NCBI GenBank assembly: GCA_019358975.1
Contig: JAHHIL010000004.1
Coordinates: 62,001-126,000 of the forward strand
DNA from: Trichocoleus desertorum ATA4-8-CV12
Lineage (GTDB): Bacteria; Cyanobacteriota; Cyanobacteriia; FACHB-46
Direction of reading: 5' to 3'
Length of the DNA: 64,000 nucleotides
This document shows positions 43,561 to 51,744 of this stretch, in pieces; the first letter of the stretch is position 1; every line of letters starts with the position of its first letter. The position numbers and the translations under genes were made by a program. The notes below the pieces were generated by a model. That model did no database searches. It had not been told where the DNA came from and was given only the letters and a program-made list of their open reading frames with translations.

Positions 43561-45012
43561 ATGAGTCGGAAGCGGTGGGTTGTTTTAGTTCTGGCCTTGC
43601 TGATGATTGGGCTGGCTTGGGTTGGGATCGGTGCGGCTCGGAGTGGGCTAGTGGTGCGTCAGATAGAGCGAAATAATGTGCCTATGCTTTACCTGGCCCC
43701 ACAAAATCAGGCTCGTATTCCTGGGGTGCTGATTGCTCATGGTTTTGCTGGTTCTAAACAACTGATGTTGGGCTATGGGCATGTATTAGCGCATGCTGGC
43801 TATGGAGTGATGCTGTGGGATTTCTCTGGGCACGGGGGGAGTACCCTGCCTCAGCGCGATTCTTTGCAAGCAGATTTACAGGTGGCTTATGCTGCCCTGC
43901 TAGCTCAACCAGAGATAGATGCGACTCGATTGGCACTGTTGGGACACTCGATGGGCAGCGGCTCAGTGATGAATGCTGGCATTCAACAGGCCGATCGCTT
44001 TGCCGCCACCGTAGCAGTCTCCCCCACCGGAGCCAGAGTCACACCCGAAGCACCGCGAAACTTACAACTGCAAGCGGGAAGCTGGGAAGGTGGCTTTATT
44101 GGCAATGCTGAGCGATTGCTAGACAGAGCAGGCGGAAAGAATGAGAACTTAGCGGCGGGACAAGGGCGATCGCTCGTTCTGATTCCCAAGGCCGAACACA
44201 TCACAATTCTGTTTCGTTCTGCAAGTCATCAAGCTGCTTTACGCTGGTTGGATGCCACCTTTGGTCGTCAAAGTTCTAGTCCTTATATAGATCGGCGGAT
44301 GGCTTGGTATGGGTTGCATCTCCTCGGCTGGTTACTGGCGATCGGAGCCGTCTTGCCAGGGTTGAGCCAAGTGTCGAACCAAGCCACTAAAATCGAGGTG
44401 CGATCGCCCATTCGTCGCTGGGGTAGCTTACTCGTTTCGACTTTAGCAGCGAGTGGGGTTTTACCGCTGTTGAGTCACGAAGCGAACTTAGCAGCACTGG
44501 GCGGTGTGCAAGTAGGTGGAGCAGTAGCGCTGTGGTTTGGCATTGCAGGAATCTTCTGGCTAGGACTGTTAACTCAATTTCCGCGACCGACACTTCTGGC
44601 TCTGCTGCTGGGCATTTCTCTATTTGCTCTCTTGTGGATCGGCTTTGGTCTCATGGCCCAGTTCGTGTGGCTTCAATGGTGGCTCATTCCTACCCGCTTG
44701 GCTCTTTGGCCTTGGCTGGCTCTCGGATTTTTACCGTGGTTCTTAGCCTCTGGTATCGCTCAGCAAAACATTCCCGGTGGCTCCCGCGTTCTGTGGTGGT
44801 TGGGTCAAAGCATTGCCCTGGTAATAGGGATTTATCTGCTGCTGCAATTTTCTCCCCAACTTGGTTTTCTCTATCTCCTGCTGCCCCTATTTCCAATTTT
44901 CATGGCTCTCTTTGCTTATGTGGCAGCCCTCCTCAACAATACTTGGAGTTATGCCTTAGGCTGTGCGCTGTTCTTTGGCTGGGCGATCGCGGCTGCTTTC
45001 CCCCTAGCGTAG
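43561..45012 (+). CDS. alpha/beta hydrolase with C-terminal multi-helix membrane domain
   Basis: About 483 residues. An N-terminal anchor is followed by an alpha/beta hydrolase domain (IAHGFAGSKQ, WDFSGHGGS, nucleophile Ser in LLGHSMGSGS near 143, His in PKAEHITILF). From about residue 240 on there are roughly seven to eight transmembrane helices. A hydrolase fused to a membrane domain of this size is unusual but occurs in bacteria. ATG at 43561 directly follows a GTG. Confidence 0.78.
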   Translation: MSRKRWVVLVLALLMIGLAWVGIGAARSGLVVRQIERNNVPMLYLAPQNQARIPGVLIAHGFAGSKQLMLGYGHVLAHAGYGVMLWDFSGHGGSTLPQRDSLQADLQVAYAALLAQPEIDATRLALLGHSMGSGSVMNAGIQQADRFAATVAVSPTGARVTPEAPRNLQLQAGSWEGGFIGNAERLLDRAGGKNENLAAGQGRSLVLIPKAEHITILFRSASHQAALRWLDATFGRQSSSPYIDRRMAWYGLHLLGWLLAIGAVLPGLSQVSNQATKIEVRSPIRRWGSLLVSTLAASGVLPLLSHEANLAALGGVQVGGAVALWFGIAGIFWLGLLTQFPRPTLLALLLGISLFALLWIGFGLMAQFVWLQWWLIPTRLALWPWLALGFLPWFLASGIAQQNIPGGSRVLWWLGQSIALVIGIYLLLQFSPQLGFLYLLLPLFPIFMALFAYVAALLNNTWSYALGCALFFGWAIAAAFPLA

Positions 45013-45026
45013 ACCCTTAAAACAAA

Positions 45027-45051
45027 AGCCTCTGCTACTAAGACAGAGGCT
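45027..45051. terminator. bidirectional terminator hairpin
   Basis: AGCCTCTG (45027-45034) and CAGAGGCT (45044-45051) form an 8-bp perfect stem between convergent genes. A-rich DNA on its left gives a T-run for the minus-strand gene. Confidence 0.75.
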
Positions 45052-45115
45052 CGGATTTCTCAAGAACTATTTAACAAAAATCAGATTTCGAACTCTAGAT
45101 GTTTCAAGCTAGGGT

Positions 45116-45391
45116 TTAGTAAACACCACGACGGCCAGAAACAGCGTAGTAGATGAATAGAGCTACAATTGCGCCTAAAACAGCGACCAAAATACCGCCC
45201 AAACTTAAGCCAGTGGAAGTTAAGGCCAGCGATCCGGTGGTCAAGAAGCTAAAGAGGCTACCACCCACGAATGCACCAATAATCCCCAACAGCATGGTGC
45301 CCAGAATGCCACCACCTTGACGACCAGGATAGATAGCTTTAGCAATAGCACCCGCGATTAAACCTAATACGATCCAAGCCAAAATATTCAT
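45116..45391 (-). CDS. GlsB/YeaQ/YmgE-family small membrane protein
   Basis: 91 residues with three hydrophobic, Gly-rich helices; LGLIAGAIAKAIYPGRQGGGILGTMLLGIIGAFVGG in essence is the transglycosylase-associated protein signature. Usually stress-induced. ATG after a GAGAAAAAAG stretch. Confidence 0.92.
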   Translation of the reverse strand: MNILAWIVLGLIAGAIAKAIYPGRQGGGILGTMLLGIIGAFVGGSLFSFLTTGSLALTSTGLSLGGILVAVLGAIVALFIYYAVSGRRGVY

Positions 45392-45566
45392 CTTTTTTCT
45401 CCGTTCTTAAAGACTATGGGTTCTAAATAAACGTTCTAAATTTGATGTTTGTAATGCAGGTATTCCTGAATACATTTATAAGTTATCGGATAGCACAGGG
45501 CTCTTCCAACTATCACAAGAGAGAAAGCTGTTCCTGCCTACGGCAGAGTTTGGTGAAATCCAGCCT

Positions 45567-48557
45567 CTACCTCTGCATAGAGCAGGGATGCTGCCAAGCC
45601 GTGTAAAAAGCGGCGTAGGGTAATTGCTGAGCACAATACCAAAGCAACTTGTAGCACTCTTGCGCTTGAGGAGAAAGCTTGGCTTTGGGAGGAATAGCTC
45701 TCAGATTTGATGGAATCGTAGGGTCAAAGCATTTCAGGGTAGAAACAATCATCGGTAACTGTTCCTGAAGCAGAATTTCCCTCAAGTCCTCACCCATGCG
45801 GCGATAGAGAGTTGTGGAGTGTTGAGACTGCAACAGTTGGAGCAAGACCTCAATTGCTTGAGGATGTCCTGGCTGTAGGTGCCCCAATTGGCAAGCTAGT
45901 CGTCGCTGGGTGGAAGCATCCGTCGCAACTACCAAACGCTGTTCCAAAGCCGCGATCGCCTGAGCGGGATCTCGTTGAACTTGAGGTTTAGCGCGTCGGG
46001 AACGTTTTGGGAAGGGAGCGGGCTGCTGATTCGCTTGGATGAACGTGTTAGCGATCGCATGGCTGGGATCAAGCTGCAATAAATTCTCTGCGGCTTGCAG
46101 GCGTAAAGAGATGTCTGTAGCCGTTTCGATCAAGTTGGTTAAAGTTGTGGCGGCGATCGCATTCCCTGAGTCAAGCTTGCCCAAAGCATAAGCAGCTTTC
46201 CGACGCAACGAGTCTTGTTTGGTAGTAGCAATGAGGTCTGTCAAGGTCGCGATCGCCAGCGGATTACCAGGGTCAACTTTGCCTAAGCTCTCACCAATTT
46301 GCAGCCGCAACGGTTCGCTATGTAGCGTCTTCAGGAGGCGAGTCATCGTCGCGAGCGCCACCCGATTCCCCTGCTCAAAGGTTTTGCCCAAACTGTAGGC
46401 CGCATTCCAACAGGCAAAGAAATCAGAGGTAGATTGAATAAATTGTTCTAACGCCGCGATCGCTTGGGTGCGGTCAGTTTGTAGCAGCGCCACTCTCGCT
46501 CCCTCTTGCATTGGAAATGGATAGCATTGCCAAGTTTGCTGCTGAGAATCGAACTCACCAAACCGCCAGCGCAGTAACTGAGTCAAGATAGATTCTGCAT
46601 CAGGATATTCCGGAAACTCGGTCAAACCTGCGGCTGCGAGAAAATAAGCTTGATAGTGATAGAACCCGCCACAGCCATCTTCCCACTCCGTTAGAGCTTG
46701 AAGAAAAGAGATCTTTTCTATAGCAGATATATCGGAGCGTCCTAACCACAGCAAGATCACCTCTCGCCATTGGGAGGCACAGACGAGCGGAGATGCCTCT
46801 AGATCCACCGGTGAGTTAGGAGCAGTTGGAGGGAGAAAGCAACGCCAATCAGCGATCGCTTGGGCGGCAAAATACTCCTGAAACGTCGGGTGATAAAAGG
46901 CGTAGACCTTTTCTCCAGATGTAGTAGAGATACCGACTTGATTTAGCCAGCCTAAATTGAGGGCGAGATCTAGCAACTCCAGGGATTGTTCTCTAAAGAC
47001 TTGCTGCACTAACGACTGGGATAAGCGAAACTTAGTGTTTGTTTGCGCCAACGCCTGCAAAGCTAGCTGCCCCAAAGCTTGATTCAGTTGCCAGCGTTGA
47101 GCCAAGCTGGTAGGAAAGCGGTCTTGCTTCCACTCGTAGATAGTCTCGACAAACTGTTGATATAACGCCGCTTTCGAGTTGGGTAGAGCACCCTGAGCCA
47201 GCGACCAAGCACGACAGAGCAAAGCTAATCGCAACGGATTTTTTACCACATCCTTGATTCGTCGGCGCTCCAGCTTGTCGAGTTCTACCTGCAAGCGATC
47301 GCCCAATGTGGGCTGCGACTGAAACCAACGCTCAATAAATTGTCCCACCTGATCTGTATTTGCAGCATCTCCATGACTAAACGTGAGATTACGATAAGTG
47401 GTAAAGGTTTCTAGCGCATTTTTGCCACTATCCCAAACATTAAGGCGACAGGTGAGAATCACATGGGCATCAGCAACCCAACCGCGCAACTGCCTCGCGA
47501 TCGCCGCCAAAGCAGAACTTGCCTCCGTTGCCATCTCATCGACAGCATCCAGCAGCAGCCACACTCGCCTTTGATTGAACTGCACTCCTAATTCTTCTTG
47601 TAACTCTGTTGCAACCGTAACTTTGCGAGTTGCTGCTTTCAACCAATCTTGTAGTAGATACTGCTCTAAGGTGGCTCCTTGCAAATCTGCCAAGGAGATC
47701 CAAATTGGTAAGGCTCGTTGTTCCAGCAACCAACTGGCGATCTTTTGTAGCAATGTGGTTTTGCCCGCTCCTGGTTCTCCGGCGATCGCAATCCGTTTTG
47801 CCAATCCGGTCTGCTGCAACTGTTCCAGAAATTGCTCTAGAACCAACTGAGCCGTATCTCCCTCTTCCGTCTCATAGAGTTTCGAGCCTTGATCTGCCCT
47901 CACCTCTATATCTCGCCGCTCCTGCTGTTTACGCTCCACTAACCCTAGCGGTACATATACTTCATCTACCTCAAATGCAACTCCATCTCCCACGGTCAGC
48001 GGATTGGTCGTGAGTCGTTGATACTGCTGCGCCTCTAAAACTTCTCGGCACCACTGCCACCACGCATCTGCTTGAGGCGAATCGCCATTCGCCCCTACAA
48101 CTGCTGCATCTGTATTTTGAGTACTTGTTTTCTGAGCTACCTGCTTCGACCTTTGCGATCGCCGCTGTTCCCACTCCGCCTCAAAGCGCTGCAAGTTGAC
48201 TGCGCGATCGCGCCGAGGATGCCATAACGTCAACGTGAAATGCCAAGTTTCCGAGCCACCCCGATTTGGACGATTATCCTCCAACAATTCCAGAAAATCT
48301 TCAAACCGTCGCAACGCTTCCTTAATCTGTTCACCCGTCAAAGGAGTCGCCGCCAGCTTGGTCAAAGCCTCTAAAAACCGCACCTTCGTCCGCACAATTA
48401 GGCGCTGTTCGGTCTGCCAATGCACCTGGATTTGCGATCGCAACCCATCCAAAGCCACCTCATCACAGTCCAACTCATCATTGGCGTAATCCAACAACAC
48501 CGCCAATAACTGCTGCGATCGCTTCTTCACTTCCGGGCCATAACTTAGACGTGCCAT
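45567..48557 (-). CDS. NACHT-domain STAND NTPase with C-terminal HEAT-like repeats
   Basis: About 996 residues. An N-terminal ~130-residue helical domain (ending in the ETWHFTLTLWHP block) is followed by a linker and a NACHT module: P-loop IAGEPGAGKTTL (near 261), Walker B VWLLLDAVDEM (near 337) and LTCRLNVW. Winged-helix and VFREQ/YHPTFQEYFAAQ segments follow, then about seven HEAT/PBS-type repeats of ~34 residues (residues ~690-950, e.g. AIATLTDLIATTKQDSLRRK). Bacterial NACHT proteins act in signalling or phage defence; no nuclease or other effector is recognised here. The ATG at 48557 leaves 11 nt after the Uma2 gene; an upstream in-frame start would overlap it. Confidence 0.85.
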   Translation of the reverse strand: MARLSYGPEVKKRSQQLLAVLLDYANDELDCDEVALDGLRSQIQVHWQTEQRLIVRTKVRFLEALTKLAATPLTGEQIKEALRRFEDFLELLEDNRPNRGGSETWHFTLTLWHPRRDRAVNLQRFEAEWEQRRSQRSKQVAQKTSTQNTDAAVVGANGDSPQADAWWQWCREVLEAQQYQRLTTNPLTVGDGVAFEVDEVYVPLGLVERKQQERRDIEVRADQGSKLYETEEGDTAQLVLEQFLEQLQQTGLAKRIAIAGEPGAGKTTLLQKIASWLLEQRALPIWISLADLQGATLEQYLLQDWLKAATRKVTVATELQEELGVQFNQRRVWLLLDAVDEMATEASSALAAIARQLRGWVADAHVILTCRLNVWDSGKNALETFTTYRNLTFSHGDAANTDQVGQFIERWFQSQPTLGDRLQVELDKLERRRIKDVVKNPLRLALLCRAWSLAQGALPNSKAALYQQFVETIYEWKQDRFPTSLAQRWQLNQALGQLALQALAQTNTKFRLSQSLVQQVFREQSLELLDLALNLGWLNQVGISTTSGEKVYAFYHPTFQEYFAAQAIADWRCFLPPTAPNSPVDLEASPLVCASQWREVILLWLGRSDISAIEKISFLQALTEWEDGCGGFYHYQAYFLAAAGLTEFPEYPDAESILTQLLRWRFGEFDSQQQTWQCYPFPMQEGARVALLQTDRTQAIAALEQFIQSTSDFFACWNAAYSLGKTFEQGNRVALATMTRLLKTLHSEPLRLQIGESLGKVDPGNPLAIATLTDLIATTKQDSLRRKAAYALGKLDSGNAIAATTLTNLIETATDISLRLQAAENLLQLDPSHAIANTFIQANQQPAPFPKRSRRAKPQVQRDPAQAIAALEQRLVVATDASTQRRLACQLGHLQPGHPQAIEVLLQLLQSQHSTTLYRRMGEDLREILLQEQLPMIVSTLKCFDPTIPSNLRAIPPKAKLSPQAQECYKLLWYCAQQLPYAAFYTAWQHPCSMQR

Positions 48558-48568
48558 TGGTCGTGTCT

Positions 48569-49132
48569 CTAGATCCCCATCTTGAGCCAACCAAAAACTT
48601 GCTCTACTGTTAAGGCTAGATCAATCTCTGGTAATACAGGCAAAACATCCTCTTCTTGAAGTAGAGAAGGCTGTTGCTTTGGTAAAAAGATCAAGATACT
48701 CAGGTCGTCGGGGTCAACAAACCAGCCTAAACGACAGCCATACTCCAAACAATGAAGAATATTGCCAATGACTTTATTGGCTTTTTGCTCAGGCGACAGA
48801 ATTTCAATTGTCCAATCTGGTGGTAGCTCAAAATTATCAGGCACTTCAGCGTTCGTAGTGAATGGTATATGCTGCCACTGGAAAACCGCTAGATCCGGTA
48901 CAAGCGATCGCCCGCCAAAACTACAACGTAACTCTGGGAATGCGTAGGCTATTTGCTGCTCCTCTGCCGTTTGATTTACAGCAGCACCAATTTTACCTTG
49001 CAGACGACTGTGTCTCCCTTTAGGTATGGATTTTTGAATAATGGCACCGTTGATGTATTCGCTAGCAGGTTCTGTTTCTGGAAGCTGCAAAAATTCCTCT
49101 AGGGTAAGGGGTTGAGACGTTACCGTAGCCAT
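48569..49132 (-). CDS. Uma2-family (DUF820) putative endonuclease
   Basis: 187 residues from the ATG at 49132 (MATVTSQPLTLEEFLQLPETEPASEYINGAI in part). Restriction-endonuclease-like elements are PDLAVFQ and WTIEILSPEQ, with a YGCRLGWFVDPDD end typical of the family, which is greatly expanded in cyanobacteria and without a firm function. The frame continues 54 codons upstream without a plausible start. It precedes the NACHT gene by 11 nt, so the two are likely one transcript. Confidence 0.85.
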   Translation of the reverse strand: MATVTSQPLTLEEFLQLPETEPASEYINGAIIQKSIPKGRHSRLQGKIGAAVNQTAEEQQIAYAFPELRCSFGGRSLVPDLAVFQWQHIPFTTNAEVPDNFELPPDWTIEILSPEQKANKVIGNILHCLEYGCRLGWFVDPDDLSILIFLPKQQPSLLQEEDVLPVLPEIDLALTVEQVFGWLKMGI

Positions 49133-49467
49133 TGTTCTAGCATCCTCTACAGATGTGTTCTGAGTGTAGCAAAGAGAATGGTGAGCGATCGCTTTATTAC
49201 ATAGGTCGTGAAGGCATTGACCATGAGGTGGGGCGTGAGTCACACACCCTACGATTCTGGGAAAGAAACCACAAAAGCTGGGGGAATCCCTCAAGTCAAA
49301 ATATTCCCCTAGCGCTCAAACCTTTAGAACAAAAGCATTTTGGCTCTTAGTTGATGGATTCGCCTGAGGGAAGATGGCCCGCCTATTCTGAATTCATCCA
49401 AGACAGAGAGGCAGCAGAACGATGAACCGACGACGAACTTAAACCCAGATCATTAACAACTTTGCAT
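49133..49467. other. intergenic region upstream of the tRNA-like RNAs
   Basis: This holds divergent promoters for Uma2-NACHT and for the RNA-Ro60 locus. A 65-codon frame on the plus strand (49153-49350) has no recognisable family. CATTAACAACTTTGCAT precedes the first RNA unit, without a clear -35/-10 pair. Confidence 0.4.
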
Positions 49468-49596
49468 GTGGCGGCTAGCTCAACAGTAGAGTACCAACTT
49501 TGCCCTTACGGGCCGCAGATTGAGGGTTATCGTTTACAAACCGAATCCCCCCTTAATCGCCGGAGATGCGGGTGCAATTCCCGCGCCGCTACACCA
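49468..49596 (+). ncRNA. tRNA-like RNA unit 1, candidate Y RNA (YrlA type), with encoded CCA
   Basis: Paper folding gives a tRNA body: acceptor GTGGCGGC (49468-49475) with GCCGCTAC (49585-49592), 8 bp including one G-U; linker TA; D-stem GCTC/GAGT with loop AACAGTA (49478-49492); T-stem GCGGG/CCCGC with loop TGCAATT (49568-49584); then ACCA (49593-49596). The anticodon arm is replaced by ~74 nt with hairpin GCCC-TTAC-GGGC (49502-49513) and a 9-bp helix GATTGAGGG (49518-49526)/CCCTTAATC (49550-49558). Bacterial Y RNAs that mimic tRNA sit next to Ro60 genes, and the Ro60/TROVE gene follows here. It is not a normal tRNA: no anticodon arm can be drawn. Confidence 0.7.
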
Positions 49597-49622
49597 AATC
49601 TCCAAAATTTCTCGATTTACAC

Positions 49623-49747
49623 TGGCAGGTCGCTTAACAGTAAAGCACCACTTTTTGCCTTTACGGGCCGCAGATTGAGGGTTATCGCTTGCAAATCGAA
49701 TCCCCCCTTAATCGCCGGAGATGCGGGTGCAATTCCCGTCCTGTCAA
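49623..49747 (+). ncRNA. tRNA-like RNA unit 2, candidate Y RNA
   Basis: The same plan as unit 1, 27 nt further on. Acceptor TGGCAGG (49623-49629)/CCTGTCA (49740-49746), 7 bp with one G-U; D-stem GCTT/AAGC with loop AACAGTA (49632-49646); T-stem GCGGG/CCCGT with loop TGCAATT (49723-49739). The insert is nearly identical: hairpin GCCT-TTAC-GGGC (a C-to-T change still pairs as G-U) and GATTGAGGG (49673-49681)/CCCTTAATC (49705-49713). The acceptor and D-stem sequences differ from unit 1 yet still pair, i.e. compensatory change. No encoded CCA. Confidence 0.7.
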
Positions 49748-49755
49748 TTTTCCAA

Positions 49756-49776
49756 TTTGCCCAAACGGGCCGGAGG
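49756..49776 (+). promoter_or_regulatory. third copy of the RNA hairpin over the Ro60 ribosome-binding site
   Basis: TTTGCCC-AAAC-GGGCCGGAGG (49756-49776) repeats the GCCC-NNAC-GGGC hairpin found in both RNA units. Its 3' flank contains the GGAGG that should serve the ATG at 49788. If the Ro60 protein binds this hairpin it could repress its own translation; that is inference. Confidence 0.45.
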
Positions 49777-49787
49777 CGTTACAAACA

Positions 49788-51392
49788 ATGAATTACCAAT
49801 TTTTTGTCCAAAACAAAACTCGCACCCCTCAAACTCAACCTATCCCTGGACGCGCAACGGAAATGATCCAGGGACGTTCTGGGGGCTACATGTTCCAGGC
49901 AGGGTTGTGGCAAACTCTGCGACGCTGCTTGCTGATTGGCACTGCCCAGAGCACTTACTACGCCGGAAAGCAAGAACTGACGAACGAGTTTGTGGATGTC
50001 TTAGAGCAGGCGATCGCAGAGAATCCGGAGCGAGTTGCGGCTGAGATTGTCTATGCTTCGGATGGTCGTGCCATCAACAACAGTGCGCCGATCTTTGCCT
50101 TAGTGCTGCTCTCGATGGGGGAAGCCCCGGAAGCGAAACAAGCTTTTCAAAAAATCTTTCCGCAAGTGGTGCGGACGGGTAGCCATTTCTATGAGTGGCT
50201 GAACTATACCAAGTCAGTGCGAGGATTCGGCAAAATTGTCCGAGCCGCAGGTCAACGGTGGTTAGCACGAGAGAACGTCAAAGAATTGGCGTACCAATTG
50301 CTTAAATATCAACAGCGCCAGGGTTTCTCTCACCGAGATGCGTTGCGGCTGTTCCACGTTAAGCCTCCCACAGAGGAACATAACCAGTTGTTTCAGTGGG
50401 TGACTCAAGGTTGGGAGAACCTACCTCACCAGGCTCCTTCAGAGGCTCTAGGGCAAATCTGGTGGTACGAGTGGCTAAAGCGGCACCCAGAGCAAGCTCA
50501 TGAGGCGATCGCGAAAGGCCGCTTAACTCACGAAATGGCTGCACCTGTGGGCAAAATGGACAAGCAGGCTTGGCAACTCTTGTTCAATGACATGCCAATT
50601 GGAGCCATGTTGCGAAACCTGGGTTCCTTGACAGAGCTAGGCGTTCTTCGATTTGACCACCGCAAAAACCTAGACAAAGTAGAGAGAGCTCTCAACAGTC
50701 GAGAGCATCTCCGTAAGGGTCGCATTCACCCCATTGATGTCCTCAAAGCGCTGAAAACTTACCAATCGGGCGGTAAATTAGGCCGTAGCCAGAAGACTTG
50801 GGAACCCATCCCACGCATTGTAGACATTTTAGAAAAGGCGTTAGAACTCTCCTTTGATGTGCTGCAACCTACTGGGAAAGTGTTTCTCCATGCGATCGAT
50901 GTTTCTGGCTCTATGTCTTACTACAGTGTGAGTTCTATCGGCTTAACCTGTTGTGAGATTGCTACCACAATGGCGCTTGCTACTGCCAAAGCTGAGAAGA
51001 ACTATGTGATTCGAGGATTTGCGGAGAATTTTCGAGATCTCAATATTTCTGCTCAAGATTCCTTCAGTTCCGCGATCGCCAAAGCCAACAGCCAGAACTT
51101 TGGTGGCACCGACGCTTCTGTGGCCTACGATTGGATGATTCAGCACAAGTTCAAAGCGGATGTCGTTTGCTTCTGGACGGATTGCGAAAGCTGGGCAGGA
51201 CAACGGCACCCTAGCCAAGCGCTAGCAGAATATCGCCGCAAGGTGAACCCTAACGTGAAGGCGGTGTATATCAGCTTGGCCCCCTACCAAATTTCCTTGG
51301 TTGACCCTAAAGATCCGTTGTCTTGGGATCTAGCAGGTTTTGACCCCGGTGCGCCTCGCCTGATTCAAATGCTAGCAACGGGTGAATTGTAA
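49788..51392 (+). CDS. rsr: Ro60-like TROVE/VWA RNA-binding protein
   Basis: 534 residues, the length of Ro60 (about 538). The N-terminal two thirds are TROVE HEAT-like repeats (SGGYMFQAGLWQTLRRCLLIGTAQSTYYAGKQELT in part, then DLEQAIAENP-like helices) that form the ring binding Y RNA and misfolded RNA ends. The C-terminal VWA domain has the MIDAS motif DVSGSMS (near 370) and GGTDAS. In Deinococcus and Salmonella, Rsr works with Y RNA and PNPase or other nucleases in RNA decay and stress recovery. ATG 49788 chosen from family length; an open frame runs further upstream through the RNA unit. Confidence 0.92.
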   Translation: MNYQFFVQNKTRTPQTQPIPGRATEMIQGRSGGYMFQAGLWQTLRRCLLIGTAQSTYYAGKQELTNEFVDVLEQAIAENPERVAAEIVYASDGRAINNSAPIFALVLLSMGEAPEAKQAFQKIFPQVVRTGSHFYEWLNYTKSVRGFGKIVRAAGQRWLARENVKELAYQLLKYQQRQGFSHRDALRLFHVKPPTEEHNQLFQWVTQGWENLPHQAPSEALGQIWWYEWLKRHPEQAHEAIAKGRLTHEMAAPVGKMDKQAWQLLFNDMPIGAMLRNLGSLTELGVLRFDHRKNLDKVERALNSREHLRKGRIHPIDVLKALKTYQSGGKLGRSQKTWEPIPRIVDILEKALELSFDVLQPTGKVFLHAIDVSGSMSYYSVSSIGLTCCEIATTMALATAKAEKNYVIRGFAENFRDLNISAQDSFSSAIAKANSQNFGGTDASVAYDWMIQHKFKADVVCFWTDCESWAGQRHPSQALAEYRRKVNPNVKAVYISLAPYQISLVDPKDPLSWDLAGFDPGAPRLIQMLATGEL

Positions 51393-51744
51393 AGACCTAA
51401 CCCCCAGCCCCTTCCCTACTAGGGAAGGGGAGCTAGATTCAAAACCAATCACAGCCGTTTTCAAATGAATGCACCACGCTTGTAAATTCTCTAAGCCCCC
51501 TAAATCCCCTTTTCTGGGATGCCCGCTAGGGCTTTATCCTGGGGGACTGTGAGTCTTGTTCCCCCCAAATTTGGGGGGCTAGGGGGGCCTGGTTTGGAAC
51601 GCTTTCGTTGTATGAAACAGCCCTGCTGGTAGGGAAGGGGAGCTAGATGCAAAACCAATTAATTTTCCTGTATGAGCAACACCTATTAGAACAATCTGAT
51701 TTAATGGAGGCAAGATTAAGTCGAGGGTGTTGAGAGTAGCTACG
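51393..51744. repeat. repeat cluster between the Ro60 and SNF2 genes
   Basis: A near-perfect palindrome CCCCTTCCCTA-C-TAGGGAAGGGG (51408-51430) is followed by AGCTAGATTCAAAACCAAT. The 29-bp unit at 51421-51449 recurs at 51631-51659 with a single T/G difference. Between the copies (181 bp) are C/G-run repeats, including TTGGGGGGCTAGGGGGGC (51571-51588), which matches the repeat inside the RluA-type gene at 9411-9427. Confidence 0.75.

Noticed and set aside
48557-48590. Longer NACHT protein from 48590
   Set aside because: It would overlap the Uma2 stop; ATG 48557 gives an 11-nt gap and a natural N-terminus.
49153-49350. 65-codon frame upstream of the RNA units
   Set aside because: No family resemblance; lies opposite the Uma2 5' region where promoters are expected.
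49468-49596. Ordinary tRNA gene
   Set aside because: The body has acceptor, D- and T-arms, but no anticodon arm can be drawn and the insert is conserved between two units; an intron of ~75 nt in two neighbouring tRNAs is less likely than a tRNA mimic.
49462-49791. Open frame across the RNA units and a longer start for the Ro60 protein
   Set aside because: It translates the RNA repeats in different frames; the Ro60 family length and GGAGG point to the ATG at 49788.
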